Origin: Myxococcota bacterium
GTDB taxonomy: Bacteria; Myxococcota; XYA12-FULL-58-9; JALHOP01
Direction of reading: 5' to 3'
DNA length: 64,000 nucleotides
NCBI GenBank assembly: GCA_022842935.1
Contig: JALHOP010000017.1
Location: 83,606 to 147,605, forward strand
This document shows, piece after piece, positions 17,631 to 27,098 of the stretch. How positions within the stretch are numbered: the stretch's first letter is position 1; every line of letters starts with the position of its first letter. The notes beneath the pieces are model-generated. The model did no database searches, had not been told where the DNA came from, and was given only the letters and a program-made list of their open reading frames with translations. Made by a program: the position numbers and the translations under genes.

Positions 17631-18513
17631 CGAGCGCGTAAGCTGTCCGACGATTCGCGTAAACTGCAGTTCAATACGGCGCCCCTGCAAGACCGGGCTA
17701 GGAGCTCGTCAGCGACCACTGTTACCCGCGGCTCACACCCCGCATGCCAGCTGGAAACTCGAGCTCACGGTCGACGACGCGCCTCGTGGATCCCTGCGTC
17801 TTCGCGCGCGGCACGACGATTGCTCTCACCATCGCGAAAGGCTGGGACACTATCGCGCTCAGTCGCAAGCAATTCTCGGAGAGACCATGTCAAACGCAGT
17901 ATCGAGTGGCCGCACTATTCCGCAACAGCAGGTGGGTGGATCCCACATCAACGAGCCGCAACACGGGAGCAACCAAGGAACGCCGTGCGCCTCAGCAGGT
18001 CCAGTGACTGGCCACGGCAGCGTAGGCGGTAACGGTGTCGACCGGGGCGCCGGCCCCCTGCCGAGGGCGCCACGGCCAGTTCCGAATGGCGGCAGCGCCG
18101 CGTTGTGCGAAGCAATCCGCCCGACTGACCGCCAGTAGCACGAGAGGCGCGGGGCGACCTCCTGAGCCGCCGGCTTTGTCCCACGACAGAAGCCGGTGGC
18201 CGGCAGGTTACGCAGCCGATTGTAGCGTGAACAACGTCGCCACTTGGCGCGTGCGGCACGTACGAGAACACCGAATCCAGTAATTCGTACTCTCGAGCAC
18301 GCGTGCGCCCGTCGCAGGTTGAGCGACGAGATCGTTGACGAATCGTTTGGCGCTCCCCCGACGAGCCGCGCCGTGTGACGTAAAATTGGTTGACCAACCG
18401 CTCTCATAGGCGCATCCGTAGGTGCGCTCTGTGGACCTTCTTCGTCGCGTCTGAGGCCCATCCGCTTTTACGCCCATCGCATGCGCGCCCATGTGCCGGG
18501 CACCTGAGGCCTC
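17631..18513. other. Largely non-coding 880-bp interval
   Basis: Apart from one weak small ORF (17887-18138) I see no supported gene. The longest frame, 200 codons on the minus strand at 17859-18461, has Cys/Trp/Arg-rich composition typical of shadow frames. No tRNA, repeat or terminator is evident. Confidence 0.4.
17887..18138 (+). CDS. Small Gly/Pro/Gln-rich ORF, doubtful
   Basis: An 83-codon frame with a good ribosome site (GGAGAG, 4-5 bases before the ATG) in an otherwise empty interval. The product is low in hydrophobic residues and rich in Gly, Pro, Ser and Gln. It has no signal peptide and no recognisable domain. It could be a disordered small protein or chance. Confidence 0.25.
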   Translation: MSNAVSSGRTIPQQQVGGSHINEPQHGSNQGTPCASAGPVTGHGSVGGNGVDRGAGPLPRAPRPVPNGGSAALCEAIRPTDRQ

Positions 18514-21500
18514 ATGCGAAGAAGCAAACGTGATGTACGTCCCTCGTTTCCCATCGTGGGTGTCGGTGCCTCGGCTGGCGGACTCGACGCGCTCACGCAG
18601 CTCTTTAGCGCGCTGCCAGATGATCTGGGGATGGCGTTCGTGGTGGTGCAGCACCTCGACCCCGCGCACCCGAGCTTACTCGCCGAAGCTCTGGCCAAGG
18701 TGACCGCGATGGCGGTCACACAGGCCAAAGACGGTGACGTCGTGGCGTCCAACTGTGTCTACGTCGGGCCTCCAAACACTCAGCTCACCATCGCCGCAGG
18801 TGTCTTGCACCTGGCCCCACGGACGAACCAGCGGCGAAAAAACACCTTGCCGATCGACGCCTTTTTGCGGTCCCTCGCCGAAACGCATGGCAGTCACTCC
18901 ATCGGCGTCATCTTGTCGGGAAACGCTTCGGACGGTACCGACGGATTGCGAGCAATCAAGGGCAGCGATGGCATCACATTCGCTCAGGACCCTCAATCGG
19001 CGAAATTCGACGGAATGCCACGCAGCGCGGTGGACGCGGGTGTCGTCGACTACGTCTTGCCCATCGCCGAGCTGGCCACCGAGCTCGCGCGACTCAGCCA
19101 TCATCCCTACATCGCGAACGAAGGTTCGGCGTTTGACCCCGAGACGCGGGAATCGGTGATCGCGCTCTTGCGCACGACCGTGGGCGTCGACTTCAGCAAC
19201 TACAAGGTCGCGACGTTCGATCGGCGCCTGGCGAGGCGCATGGCGCTACGGAACACCGACACCTTGTCGGCTTACCTTGCGCTGCTGACGGCAGAGCCGC
19301 GCGAAGCCACCCAGCTCTACGAAGATATCCTCGTGCATGTGACGTCGTTTTTTCGGGACGCAGAAGCCTACGACTGTCTACGCACGCGCGTCTTTCCGGA
19401 GATCATCAAGTCACGAGGCGAGGGCCAGCCCATTCGCGTCTGGGTCGCAGGCTGCTCTTCCGGCGAAGAAGTCTACTCGATGGCAATCTTGCTGCTCGAG
19501 GTCCTTGGTAGCGAGGCGCGCGAATGCCCCATCCAGATCTTCGGCTCCGACATCAGCGAGGCGATTATCCAGAAGGCGCGCCAGGGCATCTTTCCAGAGA
19601 GCGCCTTGGAAGACGTCGACGACGAGCGCCGCCGGCGTCACTTCACGAAAGTCGAGACCGGTTATCGCATCAACAAGAATGTTCGGGATCTATGCGTCTT
19701 CGTACGCCATGACCTGACGTCCGACCCGCCGTTCTCGAAGCTCGATCTCGTCACCTGTCGCAATGTGCTCATCTACTTCGACCAGGCCCTGCAGAAGCGC
19801 GTCTTGCCGATTCTCCACTATGCGCTCAACCCCAAGGGTTTCCTTCTGCTTGGGCGGACCGAGAGCATCTCGGGATTCGCGTCGCTATTCACTCCGATCG
19901 ACAAGGCCAACAAGGTGTTTTCGCGGACTGCGACCCCAAGCGTGTTGCGCTTTGCTCCGCGCCCAGAAGCACCGCCAATGGCGTCGCCCGCGTCGCGTAT
20001 TCCGCGCGGCGAGCTCGCGCAACGCTTCGGAAGCCTAACAAGTCAGCTCGACCGACTACTCCTTGGTCGCTACTCGCCGCCTGGCGTGGTCATCAACGAG
20101 CGCATGGATATCTTGCAGTTTCGTGGTGAGACCGGCGCTTACTTGCAGCCTGCGCCCGGCAAACCCCAGAACAACCTCATGAAGATGGCGCGCCCCGGCC
20201 TCGCAGTGGCGTTGCGCGCCGCGGTTACCAAGGCCCGGGCCGAGTCCATCTCGGTGCGCACGGCTGACGTGGAGATCGAGCCGGGTGGCGACCTGTGTGA
20301 TGTCGTCGTCGTGTCGGTACCGGGCTCGGCAGACGACGTCGAGCCGTTGTTGCTCGTGCTCTTCGAGCAGTCCACCGTCTCACGCGGGGTAAAACCAGCG
20401 GGCGCGGCAGGCGAAGATGTCGTGGCACTCCTGCCGGCGGACCCGACGCAGCGCTCACGCAAGCTCGAGATCGAGCTCGCTGCGACACGCGACTACCTGC
20501 AGTCCCTCGTCGACGCTCAAGATCAAGCCAACGAGGAGCTCAATGTCGCAAACGAAGAGCTCCTCTCTGGCAACGAAGAGTTGCAGAGCCTCAATGAAGA
20601 GCTCGAAACCGCTAAAGAGGAATTGCAGTCGACGAACGAAGAGCTGATCACGGTCAACGACGAGCTTCAGAGTCGCAATCAAGAAGCGGCGGAAGCCAAC
20701 AGCGACTTGGTCAACTTGCTGTCGACCGTCGATGTGCCGATCCTCATCCTCGACATGAAGCGCCGCATTCGCCGCTTCACACCCAAAGCGCGCAGCATCT
20801 TCAACATCGTATCCGCCGACGTCGGGCGACCCATTGAAGACCTCAACTTGCATCTGAACGTCATCGGGCTCGACACGCGCATCGCGGAGGTGATCGCGAG
20901 CAACACCATGCACGAGTCCGAGGTGCAGGACCGCAGCGGCCGTTGGCATCGTATGCAGATCCGTCCGTACAAGACCGTCGATGACAAAATCGACGGTGCT
21001 ACCCTATCGCTCGTCGACATCGATACCTTGAAGCAACTGCTGATGGACGCGCAACGCGCAACGCTCGAGGCCGAGAAGGCCAATCGCGCCAAGGACGAGT
21101 TCCTGGCCACCCTGTCGCACGAGATCCGTACGCCACTCTTCTCGATGCTGATGCATGCTCAGCACTTGAGTCACGGCGACATGTTGGCGACCAGCGTGAA
21201 GCAAGCGGGCGAGGCGATCGAGCGTGGCATCATGACACAGGTCAAGCTCATCGATGACATGCTCGATGTGTCGCGAATCGTCACCGGAAAGTTCCGTATG
21301 GAGCTCAAGACGGTTGACCTTCAGGCCGTCATACGCGGAGCGCTCGAGAGCGTCGCGGCACCGGCGCGAAACAAAGAAGTGACCATCGAGTTCAAGTACG
21401 AGGGCGAGGTTGCTCGAGTGCGTGGCGACCAAGTGCGGCTCCAGCAAGTCGTTACTAATTTGCTCGCCAACGCCATCAAGTTCAGCCCCGCCAAGAGCAA

Positions 21501-22269
21501 GGTGTTGGGCCTGGTCGACTCGCTACCTGGATTCGCTCGGATCCGCATCCAGGACTCGGGCTGCGGGATCGAACCTGATTTCTTGCCGCACGTCTTCAGC
21601 CGATTCTCACAGGAAGACGGAACCACGGTACGCCGCCATGGCGGACTCGGCTTGGGGCTTGCCATCGTTCGGCATCTCGTCGAGGCGCACGGTGGAGTCG
21701 TGCGGGCCGAGAGCCTGGGGCGCAACAAGGGCGCCACCTTTTCAGTGTTGTTGCCGATCGAGACCGAGCCTGGCCTAGGCGACTCGTCCATCGACAGCAA
21801 CGGCTCATCGCAGGTTTCTAGCAAAGGTGCGGCCGGGAATCGGTCGCTCGAGGGCATCCGCATCGTCCTCGTCGACGACGATCAAGAGACGAGCGAGGTC
21901 GTGGCCGCCATGCTGACCGCGATGGGCGCGTTAGTGCGGGTCGCGGCGTCGGCAAGCCAAGGGGTCATCGCCGTGGAGAGTTTTCGGCCTGACGTTTTGC
22001 TCTCCGACATCGCCATGCAGGGTGAAGACGGCTACTCGCTCATGCGCCGCGTCAAGGGGCTCGGGGCGGCGCGCGGTGGCGGTGACCTCCCTGCTATCGC
22101 TCTAACCGCTTTCGCGGGCGAAGAAGCGCGCCAGAAGTCCCTCGCCGCTGGCTTCCGTCTCCACATCGCGAAGCCCGTCGACATCGAGCGCTTGCAGGAG
22201 TCCGTAGCCAGTCTGTGCGCGCGCGACGAGAGTCGCCGCCACAACCCCAAGAAGCACTCAGAGCTTTGA
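18514..22269 (+). CDS. CheB-CheR-PAS-histidine kinase-receiver fusion protein
   Basis: A 1251-residue cytoplasmic signalling protein. In order it holds a CheB methylesterase domain (about 12-195, with GASAGG at Ser20, a QHL His near 47 and SGNASDGTDG), a CheR methyltransferase (about 205-470, WVAGCSSGEE), a regular coiled coil rich in NEEL repeats (about 650-730), a PAS domain (about 735-835), HisKA with His869 in SHEIRTP, a HATPase (DSGCGI, GLGLGLAIVRHL), and a C-terminal receiver with Asp1165. The family occurs widely in proteobacteria and modifies or senses chemoreceptor-like partners. No chemoreceptor, CheA or CheW gene is nearby, so the target is unknown. Confidence 0.9.
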   Translation: MRRSKRDVRPSFPIVGVGASAGGLDALTQLFSALPDDLGMAFVVVQHLDPAHPSLLAEALAKVTAMAVTQAKDGDVVASNCVYVGPPNTQLTIAAGVLHLAPRTNQRRKNTLPIDAFLRSLAETHGSHSIGVILSGNASDGTDGLRAIKGSDGITFAQDPQSAKFDGMPRSAVDAGVVDYVLPIAELATELARLSHHPYIANEGSAFDPETRESVIALLRTTVGVDFSNYKVATFDRRLARRMALRNTDTLSAYLALLTAEPREATQLYEDILVHVTSFFRDAEAYDCLRTRVFPEIIKSRGEGQPIRVWVAGCSSGEEVYSMAILLLEVLGSEARECPIQIFGSDISEAIIQKARQGIFPESALEDVDDERRRRHFTKVETGYRINKNVRDLCVFVRHDLTSDPPFSKLDLVTCRNVLIYFDQALQKRVLPILHYALNPKGFLLLGRTESISGFASLFTPIDKANKVFSRTATPSVLRFAPRPEAPPMASPASRIPRGELAQRFGSLTSQLDRLLLGRYSPPGVVINERMDILQFRGETGAYLQPAPGKPQNNLMKMARPGLAVALRAAVTKARAESISVRTADVEIEPGGDLCDVVVVSVPGSADDVEPLLLVLFEQSTVSRGVKPAGAAGEDVVALLPADPTQRSRKLEIELAATRDYLQSLVDAQDQANEELNVANEELLSGNEELQSLNEELETAKEELQSTNEELITVNDELQSRNQEAAEANSDLVNLLSTVDVPILILDMKRRIRRFTPKARSIFNIVSADVGRPIEDLNLHLNVIGLDTRIAEVIASNTMHESEVQDRSGRWHRMQIRPYKTVDDKIDGATLSLVDIDTLKQLLMDAQRATLEAEKANRAKDEFLATLSHEIRTPLFSMLMHAQHLSHGDMLATSVKQAGEAIERGIMTQVKLIDDMLDVSRIVTGKFRMELKTVDLQAVIRGALESVAAPARNKEVTIEFKYEGEVARVRGDQVRLQQVVTNLLANAIKFSPAKSKVLGLVDSLPGFARIRIQDSGCGIEPDFLPHVFSRFSQEDGTTVRRHGGLGLGLAIVRHLVEAHGGVVRAESLGRNKGATFSVLLPIETEPGLGDSSIDSNGSSQVSSKGAAGNRSLEGIRIVLVDDDQETSEVVAAMLTAMGALVRVAASASQGVIAVESFRPDVLLSDIAMQGEDGYSLMRRVKGLGAARGGGDLPAIALTAFAGEEARQKSLAAGFRLHIAKPVDIERLQESVASLCARDESRRHNPKKHSEL

Positions 22270-22301
22270 TGAAGCACGAACGGTGAGGTACACCGAGGCC
22301 A

Positions 22302-24260
22302 GTGCCTGCACTCATACCGAGGCTCCCGCCAGTGCGCTTCACGTGGTCCCGTGCGTTTCTTGCCCCGCTGTTCTGTCTGTCCCTCGTGACCGCCTGTGGC
22401 GACGACCAGGACGACAACGACGTCGATGAGGACCCGGGAGAAAACCTCATCGTCAACTGCGCCCGTTCGCTCGACGGCACGCCCTGCGGCAGCTCAGCGC
22501 AGACGGATTGCGACGCGCCAGATACCTGCCTGGCCGGACAGTGTCAGCATAACTTCATGCCCCCGGGCACAGCCTGCGGCGATGCGTCGTCCGGTGCCTG
22601 CGACGTCGCCGACACCTGCAACGGCGCCGGCGATTGTCTGCCGAATCACTTCCCCGACGGCACGGCGTGCGGCGAGATCGTCAACACCACGTGCAATCCA
22701 CTCGATGTCTGCTCGGGCGGATTGTGCGAAACCCGATACGCGGCGGCCGGCACCCCCTGCGGCAGCGCGACGCAAACCGAGTGCGACGCGGCGGACAGTT
22801 GCGACGGCTCCGGCACCTGCCTCATCAACCACGTGCTTGACGGCAGCGCCTGCGGAGACGCGACCGACACCCCGTGCAACCCAGCCGACACCTGCTTCGG
22901 GGGCGCGTGCCAGGAGCGGTTGACCCCGGTAGGCACGGCGTGCGGTGACCCGAGCGTGACGGAGTGTGATCTCGCCGACACGTGCAACGCCGTCGGAGAC
23001 TGCCTCGTGAACCACGTCGCCGCGAACACCCCGTGCGGCGACGCGACGACGACGGAATGCGACTTGGCCGACACCTGCGATGGAGATGGCGTCTGCGCGT
23101 CCAACTACGTCGCTGCCGGAACACCGTGCGGCAGCGCGACCGACACCCAATGCAACGCGGCCGACACCTGCAACGTCGGTACCTGCGCGCCCAACACGGC
23201 GGACGACGGCTTCGCTTGTTATGACTGTTCCGCTGGCGCGGGTAGCTGCGATGTTTGCAACGCGGCGGTCTGCGATAGCCGCCCGCAACGCGTGTGCGAA
23301 GCGAGCGCTCTATCGACGACCGCAGCGAGCGGGAACAATCAGCGCGGTAACATGTTCACGATCATCGCAAAGGAGCACGTGGTCATCCGCAGCTTCGACG
23401 CGTATCCAATGTCCAATACGACCATCGAGATCTACACGCGCGCCGGGGGCTACGCGGGATTTGCCTCGGATTCGGCGGGGTGGACGCTGCTCGGTCGCGC
23501 GGCCGTGACAGCAACCGGCGGGATTATCCCAGTACCGGTCCCGGTCAACGTGGAGATCCGCGCAGGGGAGACGCAGGCCTTCTACATCACGAGCAACACG
23601 CAAACGGTGTCCATCAACTACAGCAACGGCTCGAGCGAAGGCGCCGTCTACGCCGAGGACGCAAACCTCCAGTTCACCGAGGGCATCGGTCTCGATTACC
23701 CGTTTACCGCCGGCACCGGAGGGGTGTTCACGCCGCGCGTCTTCAACGGAGCAATCCACTACGACACGGTTGCACCGCTCGACAGCACCGGCGCCGCCTA
23801 CGACGGCGTCAACGCTCAGGGGGTGATGTTCGATCTCCAGGCAGTCGCGAAAACGGACATCGGCGGCGTCAGCGTAGAGCTTGAAGCAGGCACCCACGAC
23901 GTCAACGTGTATTTCCGTCGCGGCACCTTCGTCGGCCACGAATCGTCGCCCACCGGCTGGGAGCTCATCGGCTCCGTCAACGCGGCAAGCTCGGCGGGCG
24001 GCGGCGCTTTGACGCGCGTGAGCTTCGCCGACCGCATCGAGCTGGACGTGGGCGAAACCGTCGGACTTTACGTCGATACCCTGCAGGCCGCTCAGCTCCG
24101 TACGACTGCGGGTGGGACGGTGGGTGACATCGCAACGACCGCGAGTCTTGCGATAACGCGCGTGGGCAGAAGCGTGGGCGCGACCTTCGCCAGTAGCGGC
24201 GACTCACCCGCGGCGGTTCGTGCGGTGGTCGATACATCGCCTTGCGTGATCACGCCGTAG
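22302..24260 (+). CDS. Cys-repeat lipoprotein
   Basis: Up to 652 residues, with a lipoprotein signal ending LSLVTAC and an Asp-rich linker (GDDQDDNDVDEDPGEN). GTG at 22302 is the longest start; GTG at 22335 gives a more compact signal. Residues about 58-300 hold eight tandem units of about 31 residues, each with four Cys in a pattern like G-T-P-C-G-(D/S)-A-T-x-T-x-C-(D/N)-x-A-D-T-C. The remaining 340 residues form two beta-rich domains with similar openings (AKEHVVIRSFDAYPM and AKTDIGGVSVELEAG). Surface attachment is expected; adhesion or ligand binding is a guess. Confidence 0.7.
   Translation: MPALIPRLPPVRFTWSRAFLAPLFCLSLVTACGDDQDDNDVDEDPGENLIVNCARSLDGTPCGSSAQTDCDAPDTCLAGQCQHNFMPPGTACGDASSGACDVADTCNGAGDCLPNHFPDGTACGEIVNTTCNPLDVCSGGLCETRYAAAGTPCGSATQTECDAADSCDGSGTCLINHVLDGSACGDATDTPCNPADTCFGGACQERLTPVGTACGDPSVTECDLADTCNAVGDCLVNHVAANTPCGDATTTECDLADTCDGDGVCASNYVAAGTPCGSATDTQCNAADTCNVGTCAPNTADDGFACYDCSAGAGSCDVCNAAVCDSRPQRVCEASALSTTAASGNNQRGNMFTIIAKEHVVIRSFDAYPMSNTTIEIYTRAGGYAGFASDSAGWTLLGRAAVTATGGIIPVPVPVNVEIRAGETQAFYITSNTQTVSINYSNGSSEGAVYAEDANLQFTEGIGLDYPFTAGTGGVFTPRVFNGAIHYDTVAPLDSTGAAYDGVNAQGVMFDLQAVAKTDIGGVSVELEAGTHDVNVYFRRGTFVGHESSPTGWELIGSVNAASSAGGGALTRVSFADRIELDVGETVGLYVDTLQAAQLRTTAGGTVGDIATTASLAITRVGRSVGATFASSGDSPAAVRAVVDTSPCVITP
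22476..23208 (+). repeat. Eight tandem about 93-bp coding repeats
   Basis: Each unit encodes about 31 residues with conserved Cys positions and G-T-(P/A)-C-G at the start. Units 4, 6 and 7 are the most alike; units 1 and 3 have diverged most. This indicates expansion by internal duplication, so copy number may vary among strains. Confidence 0.75.
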
Positions 24261-24385
24261 CGTTGGCACAGAGCCCATATGCGCGCGGTCCGAATTGTTG
24301 TGCGCTTCGAGCGGTCGGTCTTGCTCGGCCGCCGCTTCAGCTCGACAGGGAGATTGGTTCGTGAGACGCAACATGGTCGTACCTC

Positions 24386-26044
24386 ATGCGCCCCATCAAT
24401 GACGTCGCCCAAGAGCTGGGCATCGACCTCGCGGATGTCCTCCCTTACGGCCGCGACAAGGCCAAGATCGACCTCGCGGCGCTTGGCCGCGGCAAGAGTG
24501 GTAAGGGAAAGCTGGTTTTGGTTTCAGCGATCACGCCGACGCCACCCGGTGAAGGCAAGACGACCACCAGCATCGCCCTGGCCATGGGACTGCGCCGTCT
24601 CGGGCACAGGGCCGTACCCGCTCTGCGTGAGCCATCACTCGGACCCGTCTTCGGAGTCAAAGGGGGCGGCACCGGCGGCGGCAAATCTCAGCTCGTACCG
24701 AGTAACGACATCAACCTGCACTTTACGGGAGATCTGCACGCCATCACCTCGGCGCACAACCTTCTGTCCGCTTTAGTCGACAACGAGTTGCACTTCGACG
24801 ACGGTGCGGCCGGGGGCAAGCGTCTCGATCCGCGCCGTGTCAGCTGGCGGCGCGCCATCGACATGAACGACCGCGCCCTGCGCAGCGTGATGGTGGGTAT
24901 GGGTGGACGCAACGGAGGCGTGCCACGGGCGACCGGCTTCGACATCACGGCGGCGAGCGAGGTCATGGCGATTCTCTGTCTCGCGACTTCACACGAAGAC
25001 CTGCGCAAACGCCTCGGACGCATCGTGGTTGGACGCACTTACGACCAACGGCCCATCACGGCAGCCGACGTTGGCGCCGATGCCGCGATGACCGCGCTCC
25101 TCAAGGACGCCCTCCTCCCCAACCTGGTCCAGACCGCCGAAGGCGGGCCGGCGTTCGTGCATGGCGGTCCGTTCGCCAACATCGCGCACGGCTGCTCATC
25201 GATCGTGGCCACCCGCTTGGCCCAACACGTCGCCGACGTCGTCGTGACCGAGGGGGGCTTTGGCTTCGATCTCGGCGGCGAGAAGTTCCTCGACATCAAA
25301 TGCCGGACGGCCGGAATTTGGCCTGACGCAACGGTGGTCGTAGCGACCCTCCGTGCCCTCAAGTTCCACGGCGGCGTCGACGCGAAGAACGCGGGCGCGC
25401 CCAACCGTGAGGCGCTCGAGAGAGGCATCACAAACCTCGAGCGTCATCTGGAGTCCGTGCGCTACTTCGGCCTGCGCGCCGTCGTCGCAATCAACGCCTT
25501 CGACAACGATCCCGAAGATGAGCTGACCGTGGTGCGGCGACGCTGCGAAGAGCTGGGTGTGCCGGTCGAGCTATCACGTGGCTTCACGCTCGGCGGAGAG
25601 GGAACCATCGATCTCGCCCGCACCGTTGCAGCCGTGCTCGCGGACGCCTCACAGGCGAGCGCGCCCAAGTTCTGCTACGCACTCGAACAAAGCTACGCCG
25701 CGAAGCTCGAAGCGATCGCACGCAATGTTTACGGCGCGGACGGCGTCGACCTCGACCCAGTCGCGCGCGACGACCTCGACGCCATCGTCAAGGACGGCTT
25801 CGCGGGCCTTCCTATTTGTATGGCCAAGACGCATTTGAGCCTGTCCGATGACCCGAAGAGGCAGGGCCGCCCGAGCGGCTTTCGCGTCACGGTACGCTCG
25901 GCGCGCCTGAGCGCGGGCGCTGGGTTCGTCGTAGCGCTCTTGGGCGACATCATGACGATGCCCGGCCTTCCCAAGGTTCCGGCCGCGCGCGCCGTGCGCG
26001 TCGACGCCGATGGTCAGATTCGCGGACTCATGCAGAACGAGTGA
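24386..26044 (+). CDS. fhs: Formate-tetrahydrofolate ligase
   Basis: A 552-residue, full-length formyltetrahydrofolate synthetase. It makes 10-formyl-THF from formate, THF and ATP in cytosolic one-carbon metabolism. Seen: TPTPPGEGKTTTSIAL (ATP-binding loop, about 50-65), REPSLGPVFGVKGGG, GGPFANIAHGCSSI, VVTEGGFGFDLGGEKF, and DIMTMPGLPKVPAA near the C-terminus. All are family hallmarks. No other folate or acetogenesis gene is adjacent, so it appears to be a stand-alone housekeeping gene. The short 5' gap shows no obvious regulator. Confidence 0.95.
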   Translation: MRPINDVAQELGIDLADVLPYGRDKAKIDLAALGRGKSGKGKLVLVSAITPTPPGEGKTTTSIALAMGLRRLGHRAVPALREPSLGPVFGVKGGGTGGGKSQLVPSNDINLHFTGDLHAITSAHNLLSALVDNELHFDDGAAGGKRLDPRRVSWRRAIDMNDRALRSVMVGMGGRNGGVPRATGFDITAASEVMAILCLATSHEDLRKRLGRIVVGRTYDQRPITAADVGADAAMTALLKDALLPNLVQTAEGGPAFVHGGPFANIAHGCSSIVATRLAQHVADVVVTEGGFGFDLGGEKFLDIKCRTAGIWPDATVVVATLRALKFHGGVDAKNAGAPNREALERGITNLERHLESVRYFGLRAVVAINAFDNDPEDELTVVRRRCEELGVPVELSRGFTLGGEGTIDLARTVAAVLADASQASAPKFCYALEQSYAAKLEAIARNVYGADGVDLDPVARDDLDAIVKDGFAGLPICMAKTHLSLSDDPKRQGRPSGFRVTVRSARLSAGAGFVVALLGDIMTMPGLPKVPAARAVRVDADGQIRGLMQNE

Positions 26045-26093
26045 CCAGCCTGGTCGCGACGATGCGCGGGTAGAATCAGTAGCGGCGTCTAGC

Positions 26094-26948
26094 TCACTCG
26101 GCCATACGCGTGCGGTCCGATTCGAGCGACGCGTCGTCGCGTTCGACACGGACGCCGGTCGGACGCGTCCAGTAGTCGCGTTGGCGTCGGAACGGCATGG
26201 CCAGCGCCCGCAGGATCCCGTTGTCTTCGGGGAGGGAGTAGCCTGCGACACCGACCACGACCTGCGACTGCGGTACGTTCAACCGCAACGTCCGATGCAT
26301 CCAGTCCCACCAGGGGAAAACCACTCCGTAGTTCGAGCGGCTCTCGCGCATGACCTGCGAGTGGTGGATGCCATGCATGCGCGGAGTCACCAGCACCCAA
26401 TTGACGATGCGCTCGACTGCCAGCGGCAACTTCACGTTGCTATGGTGAAAAAGCGTGCCGCACTGCAGCGCGAGGTCATAGACGAGGTAGGTCGAAAGCG
26501 AGGGTCCGATGACCGCAATCTGCACGACGCGAAAAGCCGTCGAGAGCGCGATCTCGCCGAAGTGAAAACGGAACGTCGTGCTGACGTCGAGCACCGGGTC
26601 GGCGTGGTGCACGTTGTGAAAGCGCCAGAGTAGCGGCACGCGATGATTGAGCTGATGCCAGTAGTAGAACGACAGGTCCATCAACACGAAGGCGACACAG
26701 GCGCGTAAGAGGTCGGGGAGAGCGCCGAGGTGCAAGACGCCGACGTGCGACTGTTCCGTCCACCCCAGCGTCTTCAACGCTACAGGCTGCACGACCGCCA
26801 TTGCGGCGACGAACGTCAGCGCAGCGATGGCAACGTTGACGAGCAGTCGTCGAAAGAAGGGCGCACGACCGAGGCGCAGCGGCGCGAAGCGCTCGAGCAG
26901 GAGCAGCATGACCGCCAGCGCGACCACTCCGATGATCGCTTCCATCAT
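26094..26948 (-). CDS. Sterol desaturase/fatty acid hydroxylase-family membrane protein
   Basis: 285 residues from the ATG at 26948 (preceded by GGGGAT); an ATG at 27011 has no ribosome site. Four to five hydrophobic segments surround the di-iron histidine clusters of the family: HQLNH, HNVHH, HHSN and HGIHH, at about residues 100-220. Members insert hydroxyl groups or double bonds into lipids at the membrane. The substrate cannot be told from sequence. It lies downstream of the metal-efflux sensor kinase on the same strand, but 150 bases away and behind a palindrome, so it probably has its own promoter. Confidence 0.8.
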   Translation of the reverse strand: MMEAIIGVVALAVMLLLLERFAPLRLGRAPFFRRLLVNVAIAALTFVAAMAVVQPVALKTLGWTEQSHVGVLHLGALPDLLRACVAFVLMDLSFYYWHQLNHRVPLLWRFHNVHHADPVLDVSTTFRFHFGEIALSTAFRVVQIAVIGPSLSTYLVYDLALQCGTLFHHSNVKLPLAVERIVNWVLVTPRMHGIHHSQVMRESRSNYGVVFPWWDWMHRTLRLNVPQSQVVVGVAGYSLPEDNGILRALAMPFRRQRDYWTRPTGVRVERDDASLESDRTRMAE

Positions 26949-27012
26949 GAGATCCCCAACTGTGGCCGTGGATGCATCTGGGGCGACGTCGTCGATCGCG
27001 AACGGTCCCATG

Positions 27013-27028
27013 ACATGTATTTACATGT
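27013..27028. promoter_or_regulatory. Perfect palindromic operator candidate
   Basis: ACATGTA-TT-TACATGT, two perfect 7-base arms, lies 65 bases upstream of the hydroxylase-like start at 26948. It stands out in GC-rich surroundings by its AT content. A repressor site is likely; the regulator is not in the window as far as I can tell. Confidence 0.45.
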
Positions 27029-27098
27029 ACAGCCAAGATGCCAACGTGGAGCAACCCCTACTCGTGTACCATTGCAGCAGCCGTGGGCCGAAGCGCCC

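Noticed and set aside
17859..18461. 200-codon minus-strand frame
   Set aside because: Cys, Trp and Arg-rich composition, no ribosome site, no recognisable motif, and no partner; typical of a chance frame in GC-rich DNA.
22476..23208. CRISPR-like periodicity
   Set aside because: The about 93-base period is coding, the units differ throughout, and there is no constant repeat with unique spacers.
22494..23288. Repeat-bearing minus-strand frame opposite the Cys-repeat lipoprotein
   Set aside because: Its periodicity is only the reflection of the plus-strand repeats; no start signal or family.
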